Shown: positions 42,740 to 51,582 of the stretch, piece by piece | Layout: every line of letters begins with the position of its first letter | Position numbering within the stretch: the stretch's first letter is position 1 | DNA from: Affinirhizobium lemnae | GTDB taxonomy: Bacteria; Pseudomonadota; Alphaproteobacteria; Rhizobiales; Rhizobiaceae | NCBI RefSeq assembly: GCF_022968395.1 | Contig: NZ_JALJQZ010000027.1 | Coordinates: 1-55,917, forward strand | DNA length: 55,917 bases | Direction: 5' to 3' | The notes under the pieces: generated by a model | Database searches by the model: none | Seen by the model: only the letters and a program-made list of their open reading frames with translations | Told to the model about the DNA's origin: nothing | Position numbers and translations under genes: made by a program

Positions 42740-43960
42740 TCATCGCCGATCAATTGCCAGGAAGGCACCGATACTGATCAGGCCCAGGAAGCCAAGCAAT
42801 AGAAGCGAGATCGTTGTTCCCGCATTCGCCAGCAAGAAGGCGAGCGCAAAGGGCGCGAAAGCGGATGATACGAGGCGAGCGGAGATAACCTTGCCTTGCA
42901 ACACTCCATAGCCTGCGCTTCCAAACAAATGGAGCGGTAAGGTGCCGGCCGTGATGCTGTAGAGGCCGTTTCCAAAACCGAAGACACAGGCAAAGAGCAT
43001 GGCCGATGCGATGGATGGCGCACCCAAAAGCAGTGCGACAGGCGCAATCGCCATCAGAACCGCAGAAATGATCGCGAGCGCCAATGGCGAAAGATCGCGA
43101 CCGAACAGCATGTTGATCAGGCGGCTGGCCACCTGCGACGGCCCAAACAGGCTACCGGCGATGACCGCGATACCGCCGAGACCAAGCGCTGTCAGCAGTG
43201 GCACCATATGCACGAGGATCGCGGAACTCAGGAGCGCTTGTGTGGAAAGAGCAAAGGCCATCAACAAAAACCCCTGACGCCGCCGGTCGGGCGCAAGCAA
43301 TCCGGGGATTTCGGCCCTGGGTCCGGCTGAGATGTTCTGCTGACGGCGCGACCGGCTCAACTGGCCTGCAAGCCAGAGATGGGCCGGAAAACAGATTGCG
43401 AAATTCAAGACGGCAAAGAGCCGATAGATCTCCTGCCAGGTCATCCAGCTATGCAGGGCCGACGTGAAGGGCCAGAACAGGGTTGAGGCGAAGCCAGCGA
43501 TCAATGTGAGATAGGTAATGCTGCGCGTGGCGGCGGCAGGCTGCAACTGCACCAGCAAGGCAAAGGCCGCTCCATATTGCACGAGATTGGCAGCCACTTC
43601 GAGCATAAGCAGGCAGACCGCGAAGGACCCCATGCCGGAAGACAATGAGCAGATGATGAGGGCAAGACTGGCAACGACGCTGCCAAAACACATGACCTTG
43701 CCCGCACCGAAGAGATCGAAAGCCTTGCCGATCCATGGCGCAGCCAGTCCGCCCGCCAGCAGGGCACAGGACAGAAGAGCAAAGATCCACTCGGTCGAAT
43801 GACCGAAATCGCGCGCGATAGCTGGCGCCAGAATGCTGAACGAATAATAGAGCGTTCCGTAGCCGATGATCTGGGTTATGCCGAGAAGGATTACGGCAGC
43901 AACCGGCAAGCGGAGGTCAGACAACCCTTTTGCCTTCAGAATCCAGCACCTGTTCACCAT
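42740..43960 (-). CDS. MFS transporter linked to arsC
   Basis: 406-residue major facilitator with 12 hydrophobic segments; the first covers LPVAAVILLGITQIIGYGTLYYSF. It ends LISIGAFLAIDRR. The gene overlaps arsC by 44 nt if it starts at ATG 43960, where AAGGAGG directly abuts the start; TTG at 43924 would leave an 8-nt overlap. The coupling with arsenate reductase suggests arsenite or arsenical efflux, as for ArsK- or ArsJ-type MFS proteins, but I cannot assign either family from sequence alone. Confidence 0.78.
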   Translation of the reverse strand: MVNRCWILKAKGLSDLRLPVAAVILLGITQIIGYGTLYYSFSILAPAIARDFGHSTEWIFALLSCALLAGGLAAPWIGKAFDLFGAGKVMCFGSVVASLALIICSLSSGMGSFAVCLLMLEVAANLVQYGAAFALLVQLQPAAATRSITYLTLIAGFASTLFWPFTSALHSWMTWQEIYRLFAVLNFAICFPAHLWLAGQLSRSRRQQNISAGPRAEIPGLLAPDRRRQGFLLMAFALSTQALLSSAILVHMVPLLTALGLGGIAVIAGSLFGPSQVASRLINMLFGRDLSPLALAIISAVLMAIAPVALLLGAPSIASAMLFACVFGFGNGLYSITAGTLPLHLFGSAGYGVLQGKVISARLVSSAFAPFALAFLLANAGTTISLLLLGFLGLISIGAFLAIDRR

Positions 43961-44339
43961 CCTCCTTGCGGAACTCGCCTTGAGGCGCCGCGGGCAGGAT
44001 GTCCAGCACCAGTTCCGAGGGGCGGCAAAGCCTTGTGCCCAGTGGTGTCACGACAAAGGGCCTGTTGATGAGAATGGGGATATCGACCATGGCTGCCAGC
44101 AATGCATCATCGCTCAGACCCGGATCATCGAGACCCAGATCCAGATAGGGTGTGCCCTTCTGGCGTATGGCTTCGCGGACGGAAAGCCCCGCGTCCGATA
44201 TCATCTGCCGCAATCCGTCCACCGAAGGAGGATTTTCGAGATAGGCGAGGATTGTCGGCTCGATGCCGTGATGACGGATCAGCGCAAGCGTATTGCGGGA
44301 CGTCCCACAGGCGGGATTATGGTAAATGGTGACATCCAT
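43917..44339 (-). CDS. arsC: Arsenate reductase, glutaredoxin-dependent
   Basis: 140-residue ArsC of the thioredoxin-fold plasmid R773 type, reducing arsenate to arsenite with glutathione and glutaredoxin. Catalytic C11 is in HNPACGTSRN. Other family motifs are NPPSVDGLRQMI, VREAIRQKGTPY and FVVTPLGTRLCRPSELV. The last 25 residues (GEFRKEDGEQVLDSEGKRVV) extend past the usual core. No arsR or arsB is in the window. Overlapping MFS gene downstream. Confidence 0.92.
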   Translation of the reverse strand: MDVTIYHNPACGTSRNTLALIRHHGIEPTILAYLENPPSVDGLRQMISDAGLSVREAIRQKGTPYLDLGLDDPGLSDDALLAAMVDIPILINRPFVVTPLGTRLCRPSELVLDILPAAPQGEFRKEDGEQVLDSEGKRVV

Positions 44340-44546
44340 GGTGGGTCTGGCTCTATGCTGTTCGGTGGGACGCGGCGAACATTGCTCATTCTAGAGTAGG
44401 ACTCAAGGCTATGCCAACAAGTTCCGTCGAAAGGCCCTTCAGATGGCCGGGTGCCTCGCCAATCCACCCGGAGCATTCTGGATGCATGCAATCAGTTTGA
44501 CATAATCGCGCAGTAGTCAGGGGCCGGATAGGAGTTGGCGACAGCT

Positions 44547-46274
44547 ATGAGCATCGGTCCCAGCGTTGAAACCATAGAGGAAGCTGGAGACGCAGATGTG
44601 TTTCCGATGCCCCCCGGCTCGTCGCTTGCAAGAGCCGAGAAAGTACCTGTCGAAAGGCGTCGGCATGTCCTCAACTTAATCATCATCGGTCTTGTCAGCC
44701 TCTTCCTATTCGCACCCGGCATCAACCTGATGCCACTAACGGATCGCGATGAGGCGCTCTATGTCCAGGCCAGTCGGCAGATGCTCGAAACAGGTGACTG
44801 GGTTGATATCCGCTTCCAGCAGGAACCCCGCTACAAAAAGCCGGTCGGCATCTATTGGCTTCAAGGCCTGTCGGCGAAGGTGTTTGGCGAAGGGGCTGCC
44901 AGCCCTTTGTGGATCTATCGCCTGCCCTCCCTCTTCGGCGCCCTTCTCACGGCCTTTTTCACCTATGCCATTGCGGCGCGAATTGGTGGATCAAAGGCAG
45001 GCCTTATCGCCGGGCTTCTTGCCGCAAGTACCGTAGAACTCGCCTTCGAAGCTCGCATCGGCAAGACGGATGCCATGCTCTGCGCAATGATCGTTGCGTC
45101 GCAGTTCGGGCTCGCTTGCGCCTATCTCGACCCGCAGCGCAGGCAGGTGCTGTGGCGCAACGGGCTGTTCTGGATAGCCCTTGGGCTCGGCACACTGATT
45201 AAAGGCCCGGTTGCGCCCATGATTGCAGGCCTCACCATCATCGGATTAACGGCGACCGAGCGAAATCTGTCGCTGATCCGCGCGCTCTCGCCCGTGCGCG
45301 GCGTTCTGGTCTATCTACTGGTGGTCCTTCCCTGGCTCGCGGCGATCGGCTGGATTTCGAAGGGTGCCTTCTTTGCCCAGTCGGTCGGCCACGACATGCT
45401 GGGCAAAGTCGCGACAGGACAGGAAGGTCATGGCGCCCCACCCGGAACCTATCTCCTCATTGGCCTCGGCACCTTCTGGCCACTCTCCATCTTTGCCTCG
45501 CTTGCCATTCTCTGGGGCTGGACACAGCGAAAAAGCCCTGAAGTGCGCTTCCTTTTCTTCTGGGCGGTTCCCGCCTGGTTGATCTTCGAATTGATCGCAA
45601 CAAAACTGCCGAACTATATCCTGCCCATGATGCCCGCCCTGGCCGTATTGACCGGCCTTGCCCTGGCAGACAAAGGCCTGCGGACCGAAAGCCGCTGGTT
45701 CCGGTTCACCTATTTTGGCATCGCCGCCCTCGGTATCCTGCTTGCAATCGCCCTGAACGCGGTTTTCTATGTCTCCGAACACAGGCTATCCTGGCTCGGC
45801 ATGGCGCTTGGCTGCGTACTTGCCTTGGTGGCCGTTGCGGCCTGGCGTCTGCTGGTAGCGAACAAAATGCGAGAGGGGATCGCCGTCTCCATTCTTGCTG
45901 CCGGTATGGCCTATGTCCTGGCCTTTGCCATCATCCTGCCCGGTGCCGAACGCCTGTGGCTGACAGATCGCATCGCCAATGCAGCGACGAAGATGATCAC
46001 CTGCCCTGCACCGATCATCCTGACCGTCGGTTACGAAGAGCCCAGCCTCGTCTTCCGTCTGGGTACGGGCATGCAACGCCTGGCTGCCGATGATGCAGCC
46101 ACGGCATTTTATCGCTCCTCATGCGCTTTTGCAGCCGTTACAGTCGGGGAAAGCGAGAATTTCCAGAAGAGCCTGCTCGCGCTCGGGGAAGTTACGACCC
46201 CTGTCCAGATCGTCGAAGGACGAAATCTGAACGGCTTCAACTTACGCCAAATGCAGGTCTTTCTGAAGCGCTGA
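44547..46274 (+). CDS. Glycosyltransferase family 39 (ArnT/PMT-like)
   Basis: 575-residue integral membrane protein with about 11-12 hydrophobic segments after a 45-residue cytosolic N-terminus. The GT39 first loop carries the acidic DRDEALYVQASRQMLETGDW with the catalytic Asp, then YKKPVGIYWLQGL. Such enzymes use polyprenyl-phosphate sugars to modify lipid A, glycans or proteins in the periplasm. Acceptor unknown. Two starts are possible, TTG 44535 (GGAG abutting) and ATG 44547 (12 nt from GGAG); I used the ATG. Divergent from arsC. Confidence 0.87.
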   Translation: MSIGPSVETIEEAGDADVFPMPPGSSLARAEKVPVERRRHVLNLIIIGLVSLFLFAPGINLMPLTDRDEALYVQASRQMLETGDWVDIRFQQEPRYKKPVGIYWLQGLSAKVFGEGAASPLWIYRLPSLFGALLTAFFTYAIAARIGGSKAGLIAGLLAASTVELAFEARIGKTDAMLCAMIVASQFGLACAYLDPQRRQVLWRNGLFWIALGLGTLIKGPVAPMIAGLTIIGLTATERNLSLIRALSPVRGVLVYLLVVLPWLAAIGWISKGAFFAQSVGHDMLGKVATGQEGHGAPPGTYLLIGLGTFWPLSIFASLAILWGWTQRKSPEVRFLFFWAVPAWLIFELIATKLPNYILPMMPALAVLTGLALADKGLRTESRWFRFTYFGIAALGILLAIALNAVFYVSEHRLSWLGMALGCVLALVAVAAWRLLVANKMREGIAVSILAAGMAYVLAFAIILPGAERLWLTDRIANAATKMITCPAPIILTVGYEEPSLVFRLGTGMQRLAADDAATAFYRSSCAFAAVTVGESENFQKSLLALGEVTTPVQIVEGRNLNGFNLRQMQVFLKR

Positions 46275-46438
46275 TATAGCCACCACCCCGGATAAGGCTC
46301 TAATAGAAATAAAATTGAAGGTTGCGTTCAATGGAACTTGCTTGAAACACCTACAGTTCTGGCGCACCAATTTCATGAGAATTTTGAGGCTTAGATGGTG
46401 TCGTCAGCAGGTGATGACGATCAGCATCCAAAATCAAC

Positions 46439-46465
46439 GTGAATAAATACTATAATTTCATTCAC
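46439..46465. promoter_or_regulatory. Dyad GTGAAT-N15-ATTCAC around a TATAAT box
   Basis: Perfect 6-bp inverted repeat GTGAAT (46439-46444) and ATTCAC (46460-46465) that encloses TATAAT (46451-46456). It lies 27 nt upstream of the AraC regulator, so it could be an autoregulatory operator. No good -35 is visible. Confidence 0.4.
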
Positions 46466-46491
46466 CCGATGGTCGAGCGGGAGAGGATGTA

Positions 46492-47319
46492 ATGAATATA
46501 TCTCGCACAATCTTCAAGGAAAGCTCCCAGCTGCGCTGTCAGCGACATTGGCCGGAAGTAGAAAGGTTCGATGCCCGCATTGCACGAACAAGCTTCGCCA
46601 CGCATGCCCATGAAGGATTTGTCATTGGCATTGTCCTCACGGGTGTGCAGTCATTCATCCATAAGGGGATCGATCATGCCGTCCCAGCCGGTTCAATCAC
46701 CTTCCTCAATCCGGGTGAGCTGAGTTCGGCAGGAGCCTTGAAAGGCCACAGCGTCCAGTATCAGACCCTCCATGTGCCTGCCCAGGCAATGGAAAACATT
46801 GCGCTTGCGGGTTTTCGGTTTCCCATGCCCGTTCTCTACAATCACTCCATTGCGCGACGCCTGAGCGAACAACTGGCCATGCTGGATGCGACCCGTGAAA
46901 AGGCCATTTGGCACGCACGCCTGACGGAATTCCTCCATCAATGTACGGCGCTTTTTATTTCCCGCGAAAGGCCTGATGTTGAAGTCGAGGATGCACGGAT
47001 CACAGTTATTCGCAGATACATCGAAGACAATCTTGTCTCTTCCCTGGAACTGGATACTTTGGCCGAGCAGATCGAACTCAGTAAGTTCCACTTTCTGCGC
47101 CTGTTCCGCGCACATGTCGGGGTAACACCGCATGTTTACATACAGGCGCGCCGGACGGCCCGGGCGAAGATGCTGCTGCGGCAACATGCTCCGGCCCAGG
47201 TCGCAGCGCTTTGTGGCTTCGTGGACCAGAGCCATCTGACCCGATGGATACGATCCTGCTATGGCACGACCCCGAGTGTCTATCACAAGCAGTTTCGCAG
47301 TCTCAGCAAGCTCGCCTGA
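46492..47319 (+). CDS. AraC-family transcriptional regulator
   Basis: 275 residues. The N-terminal cupin-type sensor domain (10-165) has FATHAHEGFVIGIVLTGVQ, where the His residues are typical of AraC ligand pockets, and AVPAGSITFLNPGE. The C-terminal double helix-turn-helix (175-270) shows LELDTLAEQIELSKFHFLRLFRAHVG, TPHVYIQARR and CGFVDQSHLTRWIRSCYGTTPS. The target could be the downstream light/redox operon or the regulator itself. Effector unknown. Confidence 0.9.
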   Translation: MNISRTIFKESSQLRCQRHWPEVERFDARIARTSFATHAHEGFVIGIVLTGVQSFIHKGIDHAVPAGSITFLNPGELSSAGALKGHSVQYQTLHVPAQAMENIALAGFRFPMPVLYNHSIARRLSEQLAMLDATREKAIWHARLTEFLHQCTALFISRERPDVEVEDARITVIRRYIEDNLVSSLELDTLAEQIELSKFHFLRLFRAHVGVTPHVYIQARRTARAKMLLRQHAPAQVAALCGFVDQSHLTRWIRSCYGTTPSVYHKQFRSLSKLA

Positions 47320-47394
47320 ATTCTGATCCGCTGTCAGCCTCACGCCGTAATCACCTATGTGTGACAGTAAGACAGGTGACAAGCGAGACGGGCT

Positions 47395-47547
47395 GTGGCC
47401 AAGCAGATCAAAAAACAGAACCTGCCCACCAAGGTTTGCCAAACCTGTGGACGCCCCTTTTCCTGGCGCAAAAAATGGGAGCGAGACTGGGATAATGTAA
47501 AATATTGTTCTGACCGCTGCCGAACCTCGAAAGGAAGCGCGTCATGA
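47395..47547 (+). CDS. DUF2256 zinc-ribbon-like microprotein
   Basis: 50-codon ORF from GTG 47395, too short for routine prediction. Encodes NLPTKVCQTCGRPFSWRKKW followed by ERDWDNVKYCSDRCRTSKG, the clear DUF2256 pattern with two C-x2/3-C pairs (CQTC and CSDRC) that likely bind zinc. The upstream frame is closed by TGA at 47377. The stop overlaps the ATG of the next gene (ATGA). DUF2256 genes often lie near FeS-type photolyases and cryptochromes, as here. Confidence 0.85.
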   Translation: MAKQIKKQNLPTKVCQTCGRPFSWRKKWERDWDNVKYCSDRCRTSKGSAS

Positions 47548-48539
47548 TAAGGCCTCGTATCGCTATCATCGGCGCAGGACTGGCCGGCGTTACGCTGGCA
47601 CGAAGGCTTGATCAGCATGCCGATGTTCTGGTTTTGGAGAAAAGCCGCGGCACCGGTGGGCGCATGGCGACCCGCCACAAGGACGGTGTGAGTTTCGATC
47701 ACGGAGCGCAGTATTTCACCATCCGGGATGCAGGTTTTCACGCGCTTGTCGAACCGGCCCTTGATGAGGGCGTCATCGAAACCTGGAGCACGCCAGTTCA
47801 CCACCTGACGGCAACGGGCGCGTTGGAGCAACGCGAAGACCGCTCGCCGCGCTTCGTTGCAGTGCCAGGCATGTCCAGATTGGTTAAATGGCTGGCCAGA
47901 CCGTTGAAAGTTCAATTCGAAACGCGGGCAATCGCGCTGGAAGGCAAAGTCGGCGACTGGAAGCTCGATTGCGATCACGGCAGCGTGGAAGGCAGGTTCG
48001 ATTGGGTGGTTTCCACCGCCCCTGCCCCGCAAACCGCCTCCCTGCTGCCGCTTGATCCTGCCGATCAGGAGGCGCTGGAAGGTGTCCGCATGAACGGGTG
48101 CTTTACCCTGATGCTCCAGATGAAACCGGACATCGATCTTCCTTTTGCGGCAGCCCAGGTTTCCCATCCGATCCTTGGCTGGATTGCCCACAACAACACC
48201 AAGCCGGGCCGTGAGACGGGCAATCATCTTGTCGTGCATGCCAACAATCGCTGGTCGGATACCAATCTGGAAGAGCCGCCGGAACAGGTGCAGGCACGGA
48301 TGATTGGCGCCCTGGAAGCACTATTGCCTGTGGTGAGAAACGCTCTGATCGCGCCGCCGATCCTCCACCGCTGGCGTTATGCCAATGTGGAAACGCCGCT
48401 TGGGAAGCCGTTCCTGCTGGATATGGACCGCCATCTTGCGGCCTGCGGGGACTGGTGCCTCGGCAACCGCGTCGAAGCGGCGTTCCAGAGCGCCAACGCT
48501 CTGGCGGATGCACTCCTGTTGCAAATGGAAACAGCCTGA
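47544..48539 (+). CDS. NAD(P)/FAD-dependent oxidoreductase, renalase-like
   Basis: 331-residue flavoprotein. The dinucleotide motif IAIIGAGLAGVTLA (6-19) and LEKSRGTGGRMATR are the renalase/amine-oxidase pattern, and DHGAQYFTIRD near residue 52 and the late GDWCLGNRVEAAFQSA bind FAD. Function in bacteria is unclear; members are often beside photolyases. The start overlaps DUF2256, and the stop overlaps the DUF3429 start, so the three genes form one unit. Confidence 0.85.
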   Translation: MIRPRIAIIGAGLAGVTLARRLDQHADVLVLEKSRGTGGRMATRHKDGVSFDHGAQYFTIRDAGFHALVEPALDEGVIETWSTPVHHLTATGALEQREDRSPRFVAVPGMSRLVKWLARPLKVQFETRAIALEGKVGDWKLDCDHGSVEGRFDWVVSTAPAPQTASLLPLDPADQEALEGVRMNGCFTLMLQMKPDIDLPFAAAQVSHPILGWIAHNNTKPGRETGNHLVVHANNRWSDTNLEEPPEQVQARMIGALEALLPVVRNALIAPPILHRWRYANVETPLGKPFLLDMDRHLAACGDWCLGNRVEAAFQSANALADALLLQMETA

Positions 48540-48961
48540 TGTCGACGAAGCGCCTTACCCAGAGCCTGACCTTCAGCGGTGCGCTACCCTTCTACTTGCT
48601 GCTGATCCCTAGCTTCATCGCGCCGGATATTCGTTTCCACGCTTTTCTGACCTATGGCGCAATCATCGCCTCCTTCATGGCCGGCACCCTCTGGGGTTTG
48701 ACGCAGCGAGACCGCGATCCGCCGGTGCTCCCGATTGTGGCGAGCAATATTCTGGCTCTGGCCACATGGACGTCATTGCTCATTCCGTCGCAGCTTGTCG
48801 CGATCGGGCTTCAACTCATCATCTTCTTAGGCTTGCTGGAAGTAGACCGCCGGATTGATGCCGAGGGGCGCGAGGCACCCTGGTACTTTACCATGCGCAT
48901 GCGCATTACCGCGGCGGTCGCAATTGCCTATGTCATTCAGATCATTGTTCTGATGACCTGA
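48539..48961 (+). CDS. DUF3429 membrane protein
   Basis: 140 residues with four hydrophobic segments (about 15-32, 37-55, 67-85 and 110-138). The family features FYLLLIPS, FLTYGAIIASFMAGTLWGL and ITAAVAIAYVIQI are seen. Function unknown. Its ATG overlaps the oxidoreductase TGA (TGATG). A longer frame upstream only overlaps that gene. Converges on the SDR gene with a 3-nt gap. Confidence 0.82.
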   Translation: MSTKRLTQSLTFSGALPFYLLLIPSFIAPDIRFHAFLTYGAIIASFMAGTLWGLTQRDRDPPVLPIVASNILALATWTSLLIPSQLVAIGLQLIIFLGLLEVDRRIDAEGREAPWYFTMRMRITAAVAIAYVIQIIVLMT

Positions 48962-48964
48962 CGG

Positions 48965-49663
48965 TCACCACTCGATCCTTGATCCGTCATAGGCAAAAAA
49001 CTGGCCGGATTGCTGCGGAGCAAGTCCGTTCAGCACCGTCAGCAGGTTTGTCGCCGCAACCGCAGGCTCTGTCCGCTCATGCCCGCCGGAATACTTCTCG
49101 GAGAGTGAAGTGGCCACAGTGCCAGGATGCAGGGGCACGATGACCGCTTCCGGATTGGTGCGCGCCAATTCGATGGAGGCCGTGCGCAATATCTGGTTCA
49201 GGGCCGCCTTGGAGGCGCGATAGGAAATCCAGCCGCCCAGATTGTTATCACCGATCGAGCCGACGCGGGCAGACAGGAAGCCCATCAGGCCCCGCTCTTT
49301 TTTCGGCAGAAGCGGCGTGAAGTACTTCGTCACGAGAGCTGTACCGACAGCATTGAGCGCAAACTGGCGCATCATAGCTTCCGCCGAAATCTGCCGGAGC
49401 GACTTTTCAGGACCAACGCCATCTATGGTCAAGCCGCCCGTCGCGCAGAAGATCAGATGAAACGGCCCTTCCAGCGCGGCGACTGCGGCTGCAACGCTTT
49501 CCTCGTTGGTGACGTCGAGACCGGTGCCGCTACGCGAGAGCGCAACTACTTCGCCGCAGGCAACATCCCCCTTCAACACGGTCGACAGGGCACTGCCAAT
49601 GCCGCCGCTCGCACCAATAACCAGAGCGCGATAGCCTTGCGGAAGCGAAGTCATGGACAACAT
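48965..49663 (-). CDS. SDR-family oxidoreductase, C-factor-like
   Basis: 232-residue short-chain dehydrogenase. Nucleotide motif VIGASGGIGSAL near residue 16, catalytic SARVGSIGDN and YRASKAALN, and PGTVATSLSEKYSG. This subgroup (CsgA C-factor-like) often lies beside photolyase genes. Substrate unknown. GAGGAG precedes the ATG at 49663. It is read in the same direction as the photolyase, 65 nt downstream of it. Confidence 0.85.
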   Translation of the reverse strand: MLSMTSLPQGYRALVIGASGGIGSALSTVLKGDVACGEVVALSRSGTGLDVTNEESVAAAVAALEGPFHLIFCATGGLTIDGVGPEKSLRQISAEAMMRQFALNAVGTALVTKYFTPLLPKKERGLMGFLSARVGSIGDNNLGGWISYRASKAALNQILRTASIELARTNPEAVIVPLHPGTVATSLSEKYSGGHERTEPAVAATNLLTVLNGLAPQQSGQFFAYDGSRIEW

Positions 49664-49728
49664 GCGAAGGTCTCCTCAAATAATCTATTCTGCTTTACGC
49701 AGACAGAAGAGAAGCGGTTTTCCAAAGC

Positions 49729-51276
49729 TCACACCTTCTCGCCCGCTTCCAGTTTTTTGAGGAAGCATTGCGCGCTTTTCCGGTAGGTGCCACGCTGTTC
49801 GTCGCTCATACGCCGCCAGGTGGCATAGGGCTGCGCCAGCCGCCGATTGCCGGAAAGCTTCTCGCCATTGCGATCAAGAAAGTCCCAATAAAGGGCATTG
49901 AACGGACACGCGCCCTCGCCAACTTTCTTCTTCACGTCATAGCGGCAGTGCTGGCAATAGTCCGACATCTTCGAAATGTAATTGCCGCTGGCCGCATAGG
50001 GCTTCGAGCCCAGGATTCCGCCATCAGCAAACTGCGTCATGCCAATCACATTGGGTGCCTCTACCCACTCATAGGCGTCGGCATAGACTTCCAGATACCA
50101 TTCATGCACCTGAAATGGATCAATGCCAGCCAGCAGCGCGAAATTGCCGGTGATCATCAGGCGTTGAATGTGGTGCGCATAGGCGTGGTCGATAGTCTCG
50201 CCAATCACGGTCGATAGGCACTTCATATCCGTCTCGCCCGTCCAGAAGAAACCGGGCAGCGCACGTTTCGCCTCCAGGAAATTCAGCTCCGTATAGCCCG
50301 GCATTTTCAGCCAGTAGACGCCACGCACATACTCCCGCCAGCCGATGATCTGCCGAATGAACCCTTCCACCGCATTCAAGGGTGCCCGACCGGCGCGATA
50401 CTCCTCCTCCACCGCGCGGCAGACGGCAAGGGGATCAAGGAAGCCGATATTGATATAGAAGGAGATGAGCGAATGATTGAGGAAGGGATCGCTGACCAGC
50501 ATGGCATCCTGCGTCTCCCCGAACTGCGGCAGAAAGTCCCGAATAAAGCTTTCCAGAACCGTTTCCGCTTGCGCGCGAGTGACCGCAAAGCCGAAACGCT
50601 CTAATCTACCAATATGGTCGCCGAAGCGTTCCTCAACGAGCGCGATCACCTCCTGTGATAGCGCGTCCGGCTTGTAGCTCTTGTGCTTGGGGCGCAGAAG
50701 GTCCGGGCTGGCAGGCTTTCTGTTTTCGGCATCGTAATTCCAGCGCCCACCCGCTGGGTGATCGCCTTCCATCAGAAGCCCGGTCTTGCGGCGCATCTCG
50801 CGATAGAAGAACTCCATGGTCAGTTCCTTACGACCGGATGCCCAGTCGCGAAACTCCTTGTGCGGACAGAGAAAACGGTCGTCGGCGCGAATATCGACGG
50901 GCAGACCCAGCAATTGCCGCCAACCTTTCATATCCTCAAGCACGCGCCATTCGCCGGGTTCCGTTACAATCACCCGCTTCGGTGAAAGCTCTGTAACGGC
51001 AACACGCAGTTCTTCGCGGAAGGACCCCTTGTTACCCTCGTCATCAAGGCGGCAATAGCGGACGGTGAAACCCCGCTCGCTAAGCTCTTCAGCAAAATGC
51101 CGCATGGCCGAAAAGATAAAGGCGATCTTCAGCTTGTGATGGCGTACATAGGTCGCTTCCGCCATCACCTCACACATCAGGATCACATCCTGCGCCGGAT
51201 CGGCATCGCGAAGACTGGCGAGATTTGGCGACAACTGATCGCCCAGAATGAAGATGAGATGTCTGATGGATGGCAT
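49729..51276 (-). CDS. phrB: FeS-type bacterial (6-4) photolyase / cryptochrome
   Basis: 515-residue FeS-BCP photolyase, the class of Agrobacterium PhrB, which repairs (6-4) photoproducts with light using FAD, a ribolumazine antenna and a [4Fe-4S] cluster. The four cluster cysteines are visible: C353 (DMKCLS), C441 and C444 (YCQHC), and C457 (GACPFN), all three residues beyond the PhrB numbers. Antenna domain LGDQLSPN at the N-terminus; FAD region GWREYVRG, HHIQRLMITGNFALL and WVEAPNVIGM. Start ATG 51276. In line with the 76-residue and DUF2325 genes upstream. Confidence 0.95.
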   Translation of the reverse strand: MPSIRHLIFILGDQLSPNLASLRDADPAQDVILMCEVMAEATYVRHHKLKIAFIFSAMRHFAEELSERGFTVRYCRLDDEGNKGSFREELRVAVTELSPKRVIVTEPGEWRVLEDMKGWRQLLGLPVDIRADDRFLCPHKEFRDWASGRKELTMEFFYREMRRKTGLLMEGDHPAGGRWNYDAENRKPASPDLLRPKHKSYKPDALSQEVIALVEERFGDHIGRLERFGFAVTRAQAETVLESFIRDFLPQFGETQDAMLVSDPFLNHSLISFYINIGFLDPLAVCRAVEEEYRAGRAPLNAVEGFIRQIIGWREYVRGVYWLKMPGYTELNFLEAKRALPGFFWTGETDMKCLSTVIGETIDHAYAHHIQRLMITGNFALLAGIDPFQVHEWYLEVYADAYEWVEAPNVIGMTQFADGGILGSKPYAASGNYISKMSDYCQHCRYDVKKKVGEGACPFNALYWDFLDRNGEKLSGNRRLAQPYATWRRMSDEQRGTYRKSAQCFLKKLEAGEKV

Positions 51277-51348
51277 GAACCGGACTTCGCAACGGGGAAA
51301 CTTGTCCTCGTTACGAAGCTCGGCGGTCGATAGATTACCGCTCTTGCG

Positions 51349-51579
51349 TCACGCCTTCCGGCTTTTCAAGGGAATTACCCGGCCTGTCTCTTCCGAGGCA
51401 GTGCTATTCGGCAAACGTGTCCGTCCGATGGGAAAGCGCAGGATCTTGTCGGTTTCTTCCAGTTCATCCGGGCGGCGCGTCAGAAGTTCATAAAGCTCGG
51501 GCACCAGACCATCGCCATTCTGCTGGGCAAGCTTGTGAAGGCCGATGAAGAAAGTGCCATCGCGGCTATCGTGATTCAT
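51349..51579 (-). CDS. Unknown small protein between DUF2325 and photolyase genes (76 aa)
   Basis: 76 codons, starting 3 nt after the DUF2325 stop, which argues for a real co-translated gene. Sequence begins MNHDSRDGTFFIGLHKLAQQ, with acidic helix-like ELYELLTRRPDELEETDKIL and a basic C-terminus. No domain recognised. Ends 72 nt before the photolyase start. Confidence 0.5.
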   Translation of the reverse strand: MNHDSRDGTFFIGLHKLAQQNGDGLVPELYELLTRRPDELEETDKILRFPIGRTRLPNSTASEETGRVIPLKSRKA

Positions 51580-51582
51580 GGC

